A stretch of 64,000 nt of DNA from Chrysoperla carnea (taxonomy: Eukaryota > Arthropoda > Insecta > Neuroptera > Chrysopidae), in NCBI RefSeq assembly GCF_905475395.1, contig NC_058337.1, positions 30,342,983 to 30,406,982 on the forward strand, given 5' to 3'. Positions 48,463-61,784 of the stretch are shown here, piece after piece. The translations under genes and the position numbers were made by a program. Under the pieces are notes generated by a model. That model was not told where the DNA came from, made no database searches, and worked only from the letters and a program-made list of their open reading frames with translations. Positions within the stretch are counted from its first letter, which is position 1; the number at the start of each line of letters is the position of its first letter.

Positions 48463-50487
48463 TTTGATGGGATTTCTTAACTAATTACTTCTAAATTAAA
48501 CCTATTATTTTTTGTTGAAAGAGAGCCTTTTATCAAACTAAAATAAATTTGAACACATCAAATTATAACATTTCACCATACAAATATATGTCACTGGCAC
48601 TACTACCTACTTTGTAATAAATGTATTGACTAGACAATCTTGTTGAGTTTGCGTGAAATCCAACTCTATAATATAGTCCGGTGGTTTAAGGTGCTTTGTT
48701 TTACCAGTTTTACCAGACCTATTTCGTCGACAGACTACTGACGTATCTACTAATAATACATCTGAGTATTACTAATTTCAAGATTTTAAAATGTAATTTA
48801 AAGTTCCACCCCGATACTTTTTGGATTAAATTTCCAAAAATAATTATTAAGTTCAGTTTTGATGCTAAATGCATTATTTTTATGGCAAGCGTACGTAATC
48901 TGATTTTACCATTGCTTCAAACATGTTTAGTAAACACAGTTTTTAGTTTCAAATTAAAAATTTAAATAAATAATTCCTTTTTAATTAAGGAACAATCTTT
49001 CAAAATGGACAAAAATGTAAATTGGAAGTACCTTTTTTCCTGAAAATGAATCAAAAAACGAGATAGTCAACTATGTTTGGCTAGTGGTAGAAGCTTGAAA
49101 CCTCAAGTAAGGTATTTTTTATTTAAAGTTTGTTTATTATTTAATATGTAATAATAAAAATAATCATTGGCTTAATTTAAAAATCTTTCTGTGGTCCGCT
49201 CAAAATAATGTTTTTGCGTAAACTTATTCAAAGACAAAAAAAGTAAAAAAAAGAAATATTTCGGCATCTAATAATTAACGCTATATATACATTAAAAAAC
49301 GATTTTTAGCCAATATCTCGGAAACCATTTACTTAATGAAAAATAGGTACAAACAAAAATTGTTGGAATTTTTTTTCATAAAACAAATGTGGATTAAACA
49401 ATTTCGATATCTATAGCCGTTTTCAAAACGAATTTATATATATTTTTTGTTAATTATTCAATCATTATCTTCGAATTATGTGTAAAAAGTCTTGAATTTG
49501 GTTACTCGGGAATTGTTAATTAGCATTTAAATAAATATATATATTTGGCAAAAAACAGGGCCTAAACCCAATCGAACATTAACCAGACATAAGCAACCGG
49601 ACGAATAATTTTTTAATTCTCCGGACTAGAAAATGTGTATTGATCAGTCATGTGATTTGATTAAACAAGGTTGCAATATGTTACTGTATGAATATAAAAA
49701 AGAGAAATAAATACACAACTTTTGGAATCAATATTACCAAACAATTAAAAAAAAAACTCAGAAGCAGCAGAGCTCCATCACTAGGGGCATATTTTCTCCT
49801 CAATAGATACTTCTTCCTAACTAGATGCTTTTTGATTAGACCTTTTCAGTTCAATTACGATTCATTATTGTTTCGGACAGACAGTAAAGTTGGATAAAGA
49901 TACAATATATTTGTTATTCATTTTATCACATTAGTTTTTTAACAAACTGTCCGAAACAAAAGATAATCACTTTTAAAATGAAAAGGTCTCAACTTTTTAT
50001 CACGTGAAATACTTACCTAAAATAGTACGAATGGTGATTGAGGAGTTGACACGACGAAAAGTATTTCATTTCCTTATCATCAGCTAAAATCACAAACTAA
50101 TTTTTTACCGGAACAGCAGAATAATTCTTTCCAATTTCATCTTCCCTTAATTCTTATCAGAAAAAAGTTGCGTTCACTTTTCAGTGACCTTTAAAAGTTG
50201 CGTTCACTTTTCAGTGACCTTTAAAAGTCAAGGTCACCCTTGAGAACTTACACAAATCCTTTAGCTGTATCTTTTGAATTTAACTTGTCTTTCTAAAATC
50301 ATTAGTTTCTTAAATGGATTTAAAATACAGCTCTCCCCCCTGTTTACCTTCGATACATTGCATAAGTCTATATTTTCGGAAAAAATATGATTAAAAATTA
50401 TATAATATTACATTTACGATTTAATTGGTAGTAAAACTTCTGTTTCGACGCTTAAAAAAATAAAAAAATAATATTTTAACAAAATAA
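48463..50487 (-). promoter_or_regulatory. Intergenic region between the V-ATPase a paralogues
   Basis: Holds the promoter of copy A and the 3' end of copy B. AT-rich. The only repeat is a 30-bp tandem duplication at 50163-50228. No gene seen; the plus-strand frames at 48696 and 49688 have no support. Confidence 0.4.
50163..50228. repeat. 30-bp tandem duplication
   Basis: AAAAGTTGCGTTCACTTTTC followed by AGTGACCTTT is present twice in perfect succession, with a partial third (TTAAAAGTCAAGGTCACC). Confidence 0.8.
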
Positions 50488-50493
50488 TTTATT
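50488..50493 (-). promoter_or_regulatory. Polyadenylation signal next to the copy B stop codon
   Basis: Minus-strand AATAAA starts 2 nt after the TAA, and another overlaps the stop (50494-50499). If used, the 3' UTR is only some 15-30 nt; no better hexamer follows closely. Confidence 0.4.
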
Positions 50494-50494
50494 T

Positions 50495-53400
50495 TTATTT
50501 ATCAAGTACTTTTTTAGGTTCCTTTCGCTTTACATCCGAGTCTGAAGATTCTTCAATAAGTTTCTTAAAATCCAGTGGACGAAAAAGAACTCCTCCACCG
50601 ATGTAAAATTTGCTCTGGAATTCAACCCTGAAATAACAACTAATGTTATTATGATTTATTTTATTTGTGTAGGATTGCCAGCAATAACCGCATTAAGATG
50701 AAGCAGTGAGGAATATATCCCAAGAAAAAAAATCCTTGGGAGTTTTCATTTCGTTCTGAAAAACCCATTTTAATAATAACACCTCACACATGCGTATTAA
50801 TCTCCATGTGTTTCATATAGGTTACATGTATTACTATGTCTATGGTATGGAGTGTAGAGTAAAAGGAGAATCATCTCTTATGAGACTGTTTGACTAAAAA
50901 GGTGTCCACAAAATAGCATTAAATAAAGTGGCTATAATGGCGCTTGTGTAGCAAAAGGGTGTTTGATGTAAGTTTCTCTATCCTACTCTAATAACTTGTT
51001 TAGTTCTCTATCCTACTCTTATTACTTTGAGCACATGTTTTAAAATGTACACTTTTGATACAACAGCGCTATCCTTATTTAATGCTTTACGACGGACACC
51101 GGGACACTTTTTATGTACAGAGATGGTTCTCCTTTTACTCTACACTCCATAGTCTATGGGTTACATAGTGTTAAATAGGCAAAATGTTCTCAAATACTAT
51201 TATTAGGTTTAAGGTATGTAATTTTTTTTATTAATAATTTAGTTATAATTTAAACGATACACGAAAATACGCATCATTTTTGTGGCAGATCGATAAATTG
51301 ACCTGATTTTCTTTAGAAAATTGGTACTTATGAAATGAACATGTTTTTTTTGTCTATTTTTCCGCTTATAAAATACACCGAAAAATGTATAGGTCTGGAC
51401 TCTGGAGTACTGTTGTAATTACGATATGATTAGGTTGAATTTATCGACTATAAAAAAGTTGGTTAGGTTCTGAAGTGCTTATCCTTTGCGTTCAAAAACG
51501 GGACTCTATTACAGTTTGACTATATCTTACAATTTTCGATAGAATTTCTAATTTTATCTATTCGCGACTGATCTTTTAAGTATGAAATGGCAAAGCGGGT
51601 GTAAACATCTTAAAACAAGGTTCTCTTTTTAAAATTTTTCGTCAACAACCCACTTCGAGAATCAATTATTTTTCAGTGCCCCCAAAGCGTTTTAATATGA
51701 GTCTTATTACCTATACATTTATCCTATGTAAATTTACCTTACCTCCCCCTGTGGGCCTACACCAACCACAAGGGGGTAATAACGTTATCGCCGAATTTGA
51801 GAAATACTGGCTTAAGACATATCATTAAATGACATTAAAAAGGAATTTCTACTAATTGACTTCCGAACTAGAGTTGGAAATCATATAAAATAGATTATAA
51901 GTACATCGTCTTCAATCGCCATTAAAGTGTCAGTATAGATAGTTTCTTGGGATTTGCGAGTCCGCCAGTCGTCATTGCAAATTATTTTTATAAAAATTCT
52001 CATAATGGGCTAAATCAATGAATTCTCAATCGGAGAGCGTGCAAGGCCTTCTAAAAATCGAAACAACTCGGGCATCTGGCAACTATTTGCATAGTTGTAT
52101 TTTATATGATAATCCATTGAAATTATATTTACCAGTGCAAACGTAAAGTATGTAAAAAAGCAGATAAACCTTCCATCACAACTAATATAGAAATTGTCAA
52201 CAATGCCCATGCTCCAAAAATAAAAAAGAATGCATATCCCATTGTGCGTATTGTTTTTGATATTACCATAGTCCATAGCACTTCAGATAATTCTGAAAGA
52301 AATGATTTACATATTCTTAATCTTGCAACGTATTTATAGAAAAAGTGGTTAGTAGTTGGGCACAAAATGCATTTTTTTTCGAGTCATTTAGAGTAGGCCA
52401 GTTACAAGCCGCGGGTAGGATCTGGTGCGTCCCTCGAGGTCCAAACGAATAACTTCCCAGTATAATAGAGTTATAAAAAAATCGACCGACTCGAAACGAC
52501 TCGACTGAATATTATGATATTGTTTTCGAGTCATATTGCTTTTAATACGCTTCGATCGACACCTCAACTAAGATATTATCATTACTTATTCGCTAATCAT
52601 TTTTTGCTCGCGCGATATCAATTAGGAAAAAAATGACCACGTACATTCTTCGTCATAAAATCTGCACAGCGCAAATGTAACAAAGGTGTCATACTTTTTT
52701 CTCTACAATATATTTGGTGATATATTGAAGGACTTGTTAAAATAAATTCTGCCTTGCAAATTTTTCATATTTAATTTCTCCCCATATCTGCTTTATTACT
52801 TACGAGCATGAGCTAATGACAAGGCCCATAGACGAAGATACGAAGCTGTATGAGATATTGTTCCAAGAATGAACTCAATTGTATGGATAGTTTGATGAAT
52901 AAATAATTCTCCTATAGGAAGATGTTCAGGATCGTAATTTTTTTCTTCGTCCTCAACGCCATCTTCATGTCCATTAACTGCATTTTCTACCTAAAATTTT
53001 TAATTTGAATGGATTTTATCTTTGAAAAGCTAATATAAAAATATTGCTAAAAGCAAATAATTTTATGCCGCTAATTCCTAAAGTGACGGGGTTTTGGTTT
53101 TTTAGTTCGATATAATGTCTAGAAGAGTCTTTATATATCAAGAAAATTTCGTACTATTCTGAAAAATCTTCCAAAAAATCTGAGCTCTGGTTTTTGTTTT
53201 TGATGGATATTGGTTGTCCTTAGCAGATAATATTTGAAATCGATCTTTATCAATTTAGCACCCTGATACACTGATAGCTTATTATTTTCTTACAGAATAA
53301 GAGCACAGCGAGTGCTTTATATACAAAGAGAATAGCCTCATTGATAGCTCTTATCTGCCCTTTTAAAAAGTATTTTTGTGTGTGGATTATTTTAATTCTA

Positions 53401-56400
53401 ACAAATAACTATTAAATAAAACGTACATTATTAATATCATTATCATTTAGTTGTTTAGCTTTTAGTTTTTTTAATTTTCTTAGTTGTATAGTTTTATAAA
53501 TCGGTATGCCCAATAACAAAATCGGAATACAGCAAACAGATATAGCGATAAATACAATTTGTATTGAGTATTGGCCTTTATAAAAGGATTCGGTGCATTC
53601 CACTGCTTTTACTCTGCCATCATCTTTGAACAACATCATATTAATGAATGTTATTAAAATATACGGAGCACATCGAGGGCTAACTGCAACTTCGTTCGCT
53701 AAAATTTTAAACAAATTAATACGTTTTTTGTAATTAGAAATTACTTTAGAGAGACACATAAGACAGCAAATGCTGGGTAAAAGTTTCTGTTTCGATTTCT
53801 TTCCGTATTCGATTCAGAATACTACTCTGAATAACGATCAAGAGTTTGTTGGGTAAAAATCTGATCCCAATTTATTATATTAATTTTTTCTGCTAAAAGA
53901 AAGCCCTGCGAAAAAATCAAAGTGACGCGATTATTTTTATATCATGTTTATATGAAATATATATATATATCAAGGTATACTAATTTTAGTTCCAAGTTTT
54001 TAACACTTAAAAATTTTGATGCTACAAATTTTGGTATAGGAAAATCACCTAATTAGTCCAATTCTGGTCTGTCCACTGTTTTAGGACGTGAAAAGTGAGG
54101 TCGAGTTCGTAAATGAACAACATAGGTCAATTGGAATCTTGTAGAGCAGAAGTTGAAATGTAAAAAGGGCAAAAATTAGGTTAGATACTTTTTTTAGTAT
54201 GTTTATATAGTTTGTATACAAATTAGTTTGTATAGTTTGTTTTGGTTTACTTACTGTGCCCATTTAATGCCAAACTTTGTCAAATTTAATGATAGTTCAT
54301 TGTTTTCCTTGAAAATTGCTGATTTGAGTTTTCCAAACATTACAGTAAACTATAAAATCTCCAATCAAATTAAAAAAATGTAATTTAGCATACTCTTTTA
54401 CTTTATTCAGGTTCATCTATCGGATGTTTATATAGAAATAAATCGAATCCGAAAAATTTTATCGAATCCTAGTTTTGCGAGCTTAATTGTGCTCACCGAT
54501 TTATACGTACCATCGTCGGTTGCTTTATATTTAATCCATTTAATAAACATTAATACAACCATATAGAGAAACAAAACACAGAAAAATAGAATTTGGGGAA
54601 TAAATTCAAAAATAATGTTGATTTTCTTCTTAAAAAATCTATAAAAAAATGTTAAAAATTTAGTGCCCATCTATAGCCAAAAGTCAGCTAAAGAGTACAC
54701 ACAAACCTTATGGAATTTGGGTCCTGATTAAATTGTCAGAATTTATGATATGCGGTAGTTCTGAGTATTCTCAATAAATTTAATAAAATGTTTTAATGGG
54801 CATAATGGAAAAGAATGAACAGCAACCACAATAATAAATAAAAGCGAGTTTTAAGGTTTCATTACCAGGTAACCATTTTAAATACCACAAAAACAGATTT
54901 TCTTGCGTCAAAACGCTATTTGAAAGTCGCTATTGTTTGACATTACAGAAAAATAATCTTTGGATATACAAAATTTATAGGCCTGGTTGACGCTTTCACT
55001 GGCATTTTATTTATATCATTTTCTTTTCATAATTTCGTTATCGTATTCGATATTTAAGATAAAATTATCAACATTCTAAAAAAATTCAGCCGGATTTAAA
55101 TAATAAGTTTAAAAATTATTGCCAGGTGCTGTGAGATTGCGCATACCAAAAATCCTTCAAAAAAATAAAATCTACATTTTACGTTAAGAGACTGTTCGTT
55201 TCAGAAGCTTGGACTATTTCACAAACCTCCGGAAACTGCAAACAAGAAAAACTTTATGGAAACAAATATAAAAAAGTTTTCACCTAGAAAGGGTGCGAAA
55301 CACAAATTGGATTTTTTTTGTTTGTTTGTTTTTTTTTTTTTTGAAAAATTTGGATTACAAACATCTCCGAAAATATCTAAGCTCCAAAAGAAGTTACGGA
55401 GGAAATGTACCATTATTTATCTTTGTGGCACTTGAGATTAATTGAGAATGCTCAGAAGTCCGAGCTACAATATACCAAAAATAAAATGCATGCAATTTAT
55501 CCGAGTCCCACTTTCCTTTGGTTTGTACGTGGTCATTTTTTACCTGAAATTTATAAAACTTAACGATAAGCCAAATAACATATGAGCAACTCCAAAAATA
55601 ATTGAAAGTTTCATTTTGAATGAATTGTGAACATAAATTTTATTTCTTGACACTTGCCAAATTGGATCTATTCCAAATGGATAAGGATATTGCCAAAAAT
55701 AAGCCGTGCTTGGATTTAATTGTATTTCTTTGTTGTTACGAAGTAAAGTCGATATTTCCGATGCAGTATAATTAGGTTTCCAATAGGATCCAAATATGTT
55801 TATCGATTTGGAAAATATATCGTTGTAAATAAGGCCAGCATGGCAACTGAATAATCCCATTAGTAATATCACGTAACGTCCACCAAAAAATATTTTAGCT
55901 ATCTAGAAAAATGAAAATACATTATGCAAATATCAGAGAGAATAAAGTGAAAACAAAAATCTATAATATTATTTAAAATTTTATTGTGGACTTAACAAAA
56001 TTTAATTAATAACTTACGCCAGTAAAATCTTACAAAAAAAAAAAAACTAAAATCGCAAAACACGACCTAGGGGAGTGTGAAACTACATTTTGTTAGCAAA
56101 AACAGTTGTGCTATCTGCGCAATCCTTTAAAAATTGCAAAATTTTCTGACTTTTTCTGTTTTTGCAGTTTAATTAAAAAAGCATGAGATTTTGACATTCG
56201 TTGCTACTATCATTTTGAACTTATATTTAATTGGAAACAATTGTCGCCAACCCACAGTTTTTTCCACAGTGTGTCCAATAATTTTTGAGATATGATGCTT
56301 GAAAAATGTAAATGGTTTTCAGAAATGTTAAAATTTTGAGTTTTGCTTATGTTAAACCGTTAGAGTTAGAACAAAAGTTACTTCTTGGGTACATAGGACC

Positions 56401-59400
56401 AATCTTCTAAACCGTAATAGCCCAGAGAAATAAGACAATAAAAAAGCCGATCTCTTAAAAAAATTCAAGTGAAGTTTTTTCACCGGGATTATCTTTATTA
56501 GGATGCAAGAAATGACCTATGAAAAGTCCATTGCAAAATCATGTGCGCAAAAAAAAATTCAAGGTCATAGATCGCGAAAATAGGTTTTTTTCAAATATCT
56601 CGTAAACTATTAAGTTTATCGCAGTTTTAGTAATTATAAAATTTGTTTGTTAGTTAATTTTATATAAAAAAGGTTCTTTATAAAATATCTGCAGGAGCAA
56701 TAGTTCTCAAAAGAATATTAAAAAAATTAATTTTTTTTTAAATATTTTTTTTATATAAAATATTTTTGATATTTTTCGTGTAGCAAAGTATGCGACTTAC
56801 TCTGACTTTTTCTCAGTTAAATAGTTCGAAAACTATTGCTTCTACGGAAATTTTGTACAGAACTTTTTTTTGTGTAAAATTAACTAACATAGTTTAACAA
56901 ATAACAAATTTTATAACTGCTAAAACTGCAATAAACTACTTACATAGTTTACGAGATATCTGAAAAAAAACCTATTTTCGCGACCTTTGACCTTGAGTAC
57001 CTATTTTTTTGCGCACATGAAAAGATTTTAAGCAGAAAAACTTTTAATTTTATTTACTTGGGTTTGTAAGAGATAGAATAAAAGTTTAGATATAAAAGTT
57101 AAAATATAAAAAAAATGATCCTTATAAAAAATAATCTTTTGTTGGAAACAATTTTTCATAAAAATCATTATTTTCTCGTGAAGGGGAAAATTAGAACAAA
57201 ACTTTGGAGTCGATTTTCTCCAAAAATGTGTAGGTAGCTTCAACTACTGAACCTTATGAAAAATTTATGAAAAAAAAAATTTTATCTACAAAAAAAGAAA
57301 TACTGAGAAAAATTTTCGAAATCTAATAACAATGGGGGTCGGAAGGCGATGCAAAGCTGTTTTTTTTTTTGTTATGTTATTTGGACGTATGAGGGGAGTG
57401 TGAAACTACGTTTTGCAAGCCAAAAATAATTGTACTACTTACGTATTACGTTAAAAACTGAAAAAAGTCCGAAAATTTGAAGCACTACTTATTTTGCTTG
57501 CAAAACGTAGCTACGGATAGTGTGAAACTAGTTTCACACTCTTCTAAGGGATACAAATAATATACCAAAAACGCATCTTTGCTTCGAGTTTTGGAGACTC
57601 ATACTGATGTAAATTTTAATCGAGGCTTTGACTGGCGTAAATTTACAATTGAAAAACTTAAACTCGACTACAGAGAAGATGGAAATAAAATATAAATTTA
57701 AATCGAAAAACTACCAGTAAAAACGACTGCTTAATAAGTATAAATTATAGCAGAATATCAAAATCCACATTCCATTTGAAATGTTTTGAATTAATAATAG
57801 TCGTAATAATAATATTATTACATATTATGCAGTCAGAGGCCAAAAAAATTTAGTGAGAAAGAAGAAAATTTTCAGTGTTATAAATATAGCAAATAAAATA
57901 TTATTTTTACATTTCAATGTAATAAAAACAAAACAGTCTGAGAATACTCCTTATAGTGATAAATAGAACAAAGTCATTAGCCATACTTGCTCACCTCGCC
58001 AAGTGATTTCCTTTTAGCAATTTTTTTTTCATATATAACCATCCAACTAGCAAACAAGACCATAATTAAACCATGACCAATATCACCAAACATAACACCA
58101 AATAGAAATGGAAAAGTTATAATTGTATAAGGATTTGGATTTATTTCTCGATATAAAGCTACACCGTATGAATCAATTAAAACTTGGAAACCGTGTGTAA
58201 ATTTATTTGTCGGATTGTATGTCGGCGGTTTTTCCTGTGTCTCAATTTGATTCAATATCCCCGGTACATTACTTCCACTTTGATCCTTCAAAATTACAAT
58301 TATATTAAACTTATTACTTATTATCGTGAGTCCATAATGAAGTGAAAATTCAATGATAGTAAAGATAAGTTTGATCATGAAGAAAGGTTTTGCCTGCAAC
58401 CGGAGTGTCGCAAAAAAAAAAAAAAACAAACAAATAGAACGTTTATCGTTCTTTTAAGTGTGTTTTTGACAATTTTTACGAAAAATAAATTGGCAGGAAA
58501 TTTACAAGTTCATGTAAAAAGAAGCCATCCCTACCGACAGTTGCAAATTTGCCTTCATTTTTCAAAATGGTCTAAAACACAAAAATTAAAAAACTGAATT
58601 TCTATAATTTTGCATTGAAACCAGGATATTAAATCCTGAATTTTTTTTAAATTATGAAACCTTTGTTTATAAATCTTCCCAAAGAAGTTTTTACTCCATT
58701 ATGTGCTTCACGGTCTATTATTCTTCTGAATACGAACAGTGGTTTGTTTTAAAGTCGATTGGATTTCTTCTAAATCTCCCACTGGAACCCAACATTCGCC
58801 TATTAAACATTTTTGAGTAACATCTAAATTAAAGAAATTCAATGTATGATAAATTGCCTTTATTTTGCGAACTTTGATAGACCAATTTTTGATATTTTTA
58901 GCAACAGCAACTAGTACACGATGACGATGGTTTTGAGTTTGTTTCATTACTGTATTCAGGTCTTCTATACGTGTTATGACACCCATAGCCATTTCTCGGC
59001 GATCAGTTGGCGACTCGGGGCATGGATATAAAGTGGCGTGAAAACCTTCGCATATTTTTTTAACGCGAGACTTTAACCGATCTCCTTGGAAGAACAGAAT
59101 AAACACATTCTTGAAAACTTTGTCACCCTAAAATAGACAAAAATATGGAACTTTTGAATAAAGAATAGATTCTGTAGTGATTTAAGTTTGCAAAATACAA
59201 GGTAAAAGATCTGTTGATTCTGATTAAATCGCATACCTGAGACTCCAAGGAATTAAAAAATTAATATATCCACTTTGAAGATTCGTGCATTTGCATTCAA
59301 AAATTTTTGTCATAACAAAGATAAGTAGATTACATATTAAATTTAAAGTTGTATAAGATAGAAGATATGATCCTGTCCTCCCAAAAGGTTTTTGGGTTCC

Positions 59401-61784
59401 TAAGGATCTCAGGTATACAAATCAGTCAGTAGATTTTGTTTATCATATTTAACCCGGTCCCATGTAAGTACAGGTCGTAATAATAATTTTTATATTTCAA
59501 AGTCTTACAGAAGAAGGATCTTGAAGAGGATTAACAATTTCAGCTTGCCTTAATAAAACATTACCATGACATACACGCCATAGCATTCGTTCAAAACCTG
59601 ATAGACGCTCTCGTAATACAACTCCAGCAACGAACCTAGATTATAACATTTCATATTATAAACCGATAATAAACCCGAAAAGGGATTAGGACTTATCTAT
59701 TGTTTGCCTTCTCCTGTATCCATGTTACATATATTGTATAAAAAATATAACTGAAATTTACCCTAATTTAATTGCTTGTCCTTCAGTCTTAAAGGCTTCG
59801 TCACCCAATAACGTTACATTTTCGTCGCCACGTGAGGTCAATGTTTGCTTGTCTCGTTTTGCAATTTTCTGTCTTGGTTTAAATCCTTCAGCCTAGGTAA
59901 TTATTTAAAATTAAAATCTCTTTCACATAATAAGAAGGATTATTTTTACGATTAAGATAATTGGATGGAAATTTGTTGTTTTGAAACAATTAAATTTTGA
60001 AACCAATAAAAATTACAATTTTGAAGGTTTGATTCAGCTGGATTTATTTTGGTAAAATTATAACAAGTTGCAGTATTCAGGTGCTTTTAGGTTTTAACTT
60101 TGGAAAACTTATACCAAAAAATTAAAACCTTTCAAATGCGCTCTTGTCTATCTGCGAAATATGGGAGAAAAAAAGAGAGGAAATTTTTAAACAATTTTTG
60201 AACCCCTGAGCTATAAAGAAGTTTTTCAAGCAAAAAAATTCAGTAAACTTTTTTTGTAAAATCCATAGTTTTGAAGATACAACAATAATTGAAGTTAATC
60301 AAAATTTAGTTAAGTTAATCAAATATGCCATTTCCGATGTTAGAACACCTTAGAAACACCCCTAGAAAATTTCCTTTTTTTTTGTTTCTTCTCTAGTATG
60401 AAGAAGGACATTGGCGATTATATTATTAAGTTGTGTTTTTAACTTCACTGATTTACTATCCTGTATCGGCATCCTATAGTGTCCTATAGTTTCCTCTATT
60501 AAGAAACTCTTAAAAATTGGGGTTTTCCTATTGATATATGATAAATATTGAAAACTTACCTCATCAAAAAATATTTGAGTTTTATGCAAAATATGTTTTA
60601 TTTCTGTTAATTCAAGAAAACTGCGTTCTAAAGCTTCTGCATTCTTATTAACTTCCCGTAATTCATTTTCCAATTTTTCAAAAGTGGCCTGCATAATATT
60701 ATAAGTAGTAATAATTTTACACAAATTTTATCGTGACTTTTAAAAGACAATTCAAAACATTATAAGATTTCATGTTGCAGAAAGCACCATCACGCATAAC
60801 TGCTATAGGCAGATACAGGTCTAGGTACATTAAGATCTTGTACTATGGATCACAAATTTTGTACTGTATAAATCACAAGATTTTATCGATAAGTATTTTC
60901 TGTTTAACGATTAAATTATCAAAAAATACATAGCGTGTTTTGTTTGCTTTGTTATAATTTAAAGTAAATTTATTGGCAAACTTTGTATTATGATCGTAAT
61001 TTATTCAATAATATTTTATCATTTTGTACAAATACTTAACGCGTTAAATTTTATAAGGTAAAAATACAAATTCGTCACTGTCGAAACTAGTTTCAACTTT
61101 GCTAGACATTGAAACGAACATAATAACATATTGTAACTATAAGTAGGTAAATCAATCATGGTTTATGATTTTTGTGACTAATTGGCTAAACTATTTAACG
61201 TACTTCAAGATCAACCATTTGTCTTGGAAGAGGTGCTTTAGGGTTTTCATCCTTATCATATATTGGGATTGAATCCTTTTTTATTTCTTTTTCCAAGTAA
61301 TTTAGTTTGCGCTCCATTTCTTCACAGCGGCGAATTTCATCCACAAACTTTCGTTGAAATGCATTGATCTCGGAGTTTAACTATTTAAAAAAAATGAAGT
61401 TAATTTTTCAGATATAGATGTCCCATAAGTTTTTTTACTAATTTTAGATACATTTTCCCAGATATATTTCCACTACTCTCCCCCCAAATAAAGAAGTCTT
61501 TTTTATTACGTAAAAAATTACTTGTTTAATAGTCTAATGAAATCGACCCGTCAAAAGAATTGTTGCCTCTGCTTTATTCCTAATTTATTCATATCCGTTC
61601 CATTGCATGGGGCGTCCAATGAATTAGATGGGATTAAAGGAAATGGATGAATTTTACTTACATCTCGAAATTGAACGAGGCCTATTTCGCCTAATGCTGC
61701 AACGCAAGAATAAGCTGTATCACTTTGTAAAAATAACTGGCATAATGCCATTTCTTCACTACGAAATACAGATTTTTTCCTCAT
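50495..61784 (-). CDS. Vha100: V-type proton ATPase V0 subunit a, copy B
   Basis: Tandem paralogue of copy A. Minus-strand coding exons: 61662-61784, 61204-61380, 60560-60688, 59762-59892, 59509-59635, 58738-59127, 57995-58285, 55544-55902, 54511-54638, 53427-53698, 52804-52990, 52133-52292 and 50495-50627. They total 2607 nt, 868 aa, fully in phase. The start chosen is the ATG giving [20 protein letters not shown]; an upstream in-frame ATG would add 25 residues unlike the family. Exon 6 is the exact fusion of exons 6 and 7 of copy A (130 = 59 + 71 codons); all other introns match in place and phase. R762 ([14 protein letters not shown]) and R822 (HTLRLHW) are kept, so it should be functional. 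It differs in a Lys-rich loop near residue 690 ([11 protein letters not shown]), an acidic linker before LFIHQ and a basic C-terminus ([12 protein letters not shown]). Introns 3 and 4 are short (667 and 126 nt), with no alternative exon seen. Confidence 0.94.
50828..51158. mobile_element. Foldback MITE with GGTTACAT target duplication
   Basis: Long imperfect arms: TATGGAGTGTAGAGTAAAAG at the left pairs with CTTTTACTCTACACTCCATA at the right, continuing inward through CTATCCTACTCT repeats. GGTTACAT stands on both sides (about 50820-50827 and 51159-51166), an 8-bp duplication. In the last intron of copy B. Part of the same family recurs at about 62420-62545. Confidence 0.65.
53939..54180 (-). 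mobile_element. INE-1/Helentron-like repeat, copy 11 (decayed)
   Basis: Recognisable through CTAATTTTAGTTCCAAG, GAAAATCACCTAATTAGTCC and GTGAGGTCGAGTTCGTAAATG, but the (GTCY)n core and hairpin end are lost. In intron 9 of V-ATPase copy B. Confidence 0.6.
56543..57018. repeat. Large imperfect inverted repeat (in copy B intron 7)
   Basis: The left arm (56543-56715: TGTGCGCAAAAAAAAATTCA, CGCGAAAATAGGTTTTTTTC, ATATCTCGTAAACTAT, AGCAATAGTTCTC) pairs with the right arm (56833-57018) in reverse complement over about 170 bp. The spacer is A/T-rich. Foldback transposon or two inverted copies of one repeat. Confidence 0.7.
57050..57195 (-). repeat. Decayed fragment of the INE-1-like family
   Basis: AGAGATAGAATAAAAGTTTA, then ATCCTTATAAAAAATAA and TTGGAAACAATTTTTCATAA match the middle of the family on the minus strand, without ends. 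Confidence 0.5.
57393..57545. repeat. Inverted repeat ending in a perfect 22-bp palindrome
   Basis: CTACGTTTTGCAAGC (about 57405-57419) is inverted at about 57499-57513, and a perfect palindrome with half-site AGTGTGAAACT occupies 57520-57541. The opening GGGGAGTGTGAAACTAC also occurs at about 56072, so this is part of a repeat family. Confidence 0.6.

Noticed and set aside
52010-52276. 88-codon minus-strand frame
   Set aside because: Out-of-frame reading of V-ATPase copy B exon 12; the correct frame gives [10 protein letters not shown]...HTLRLHW.
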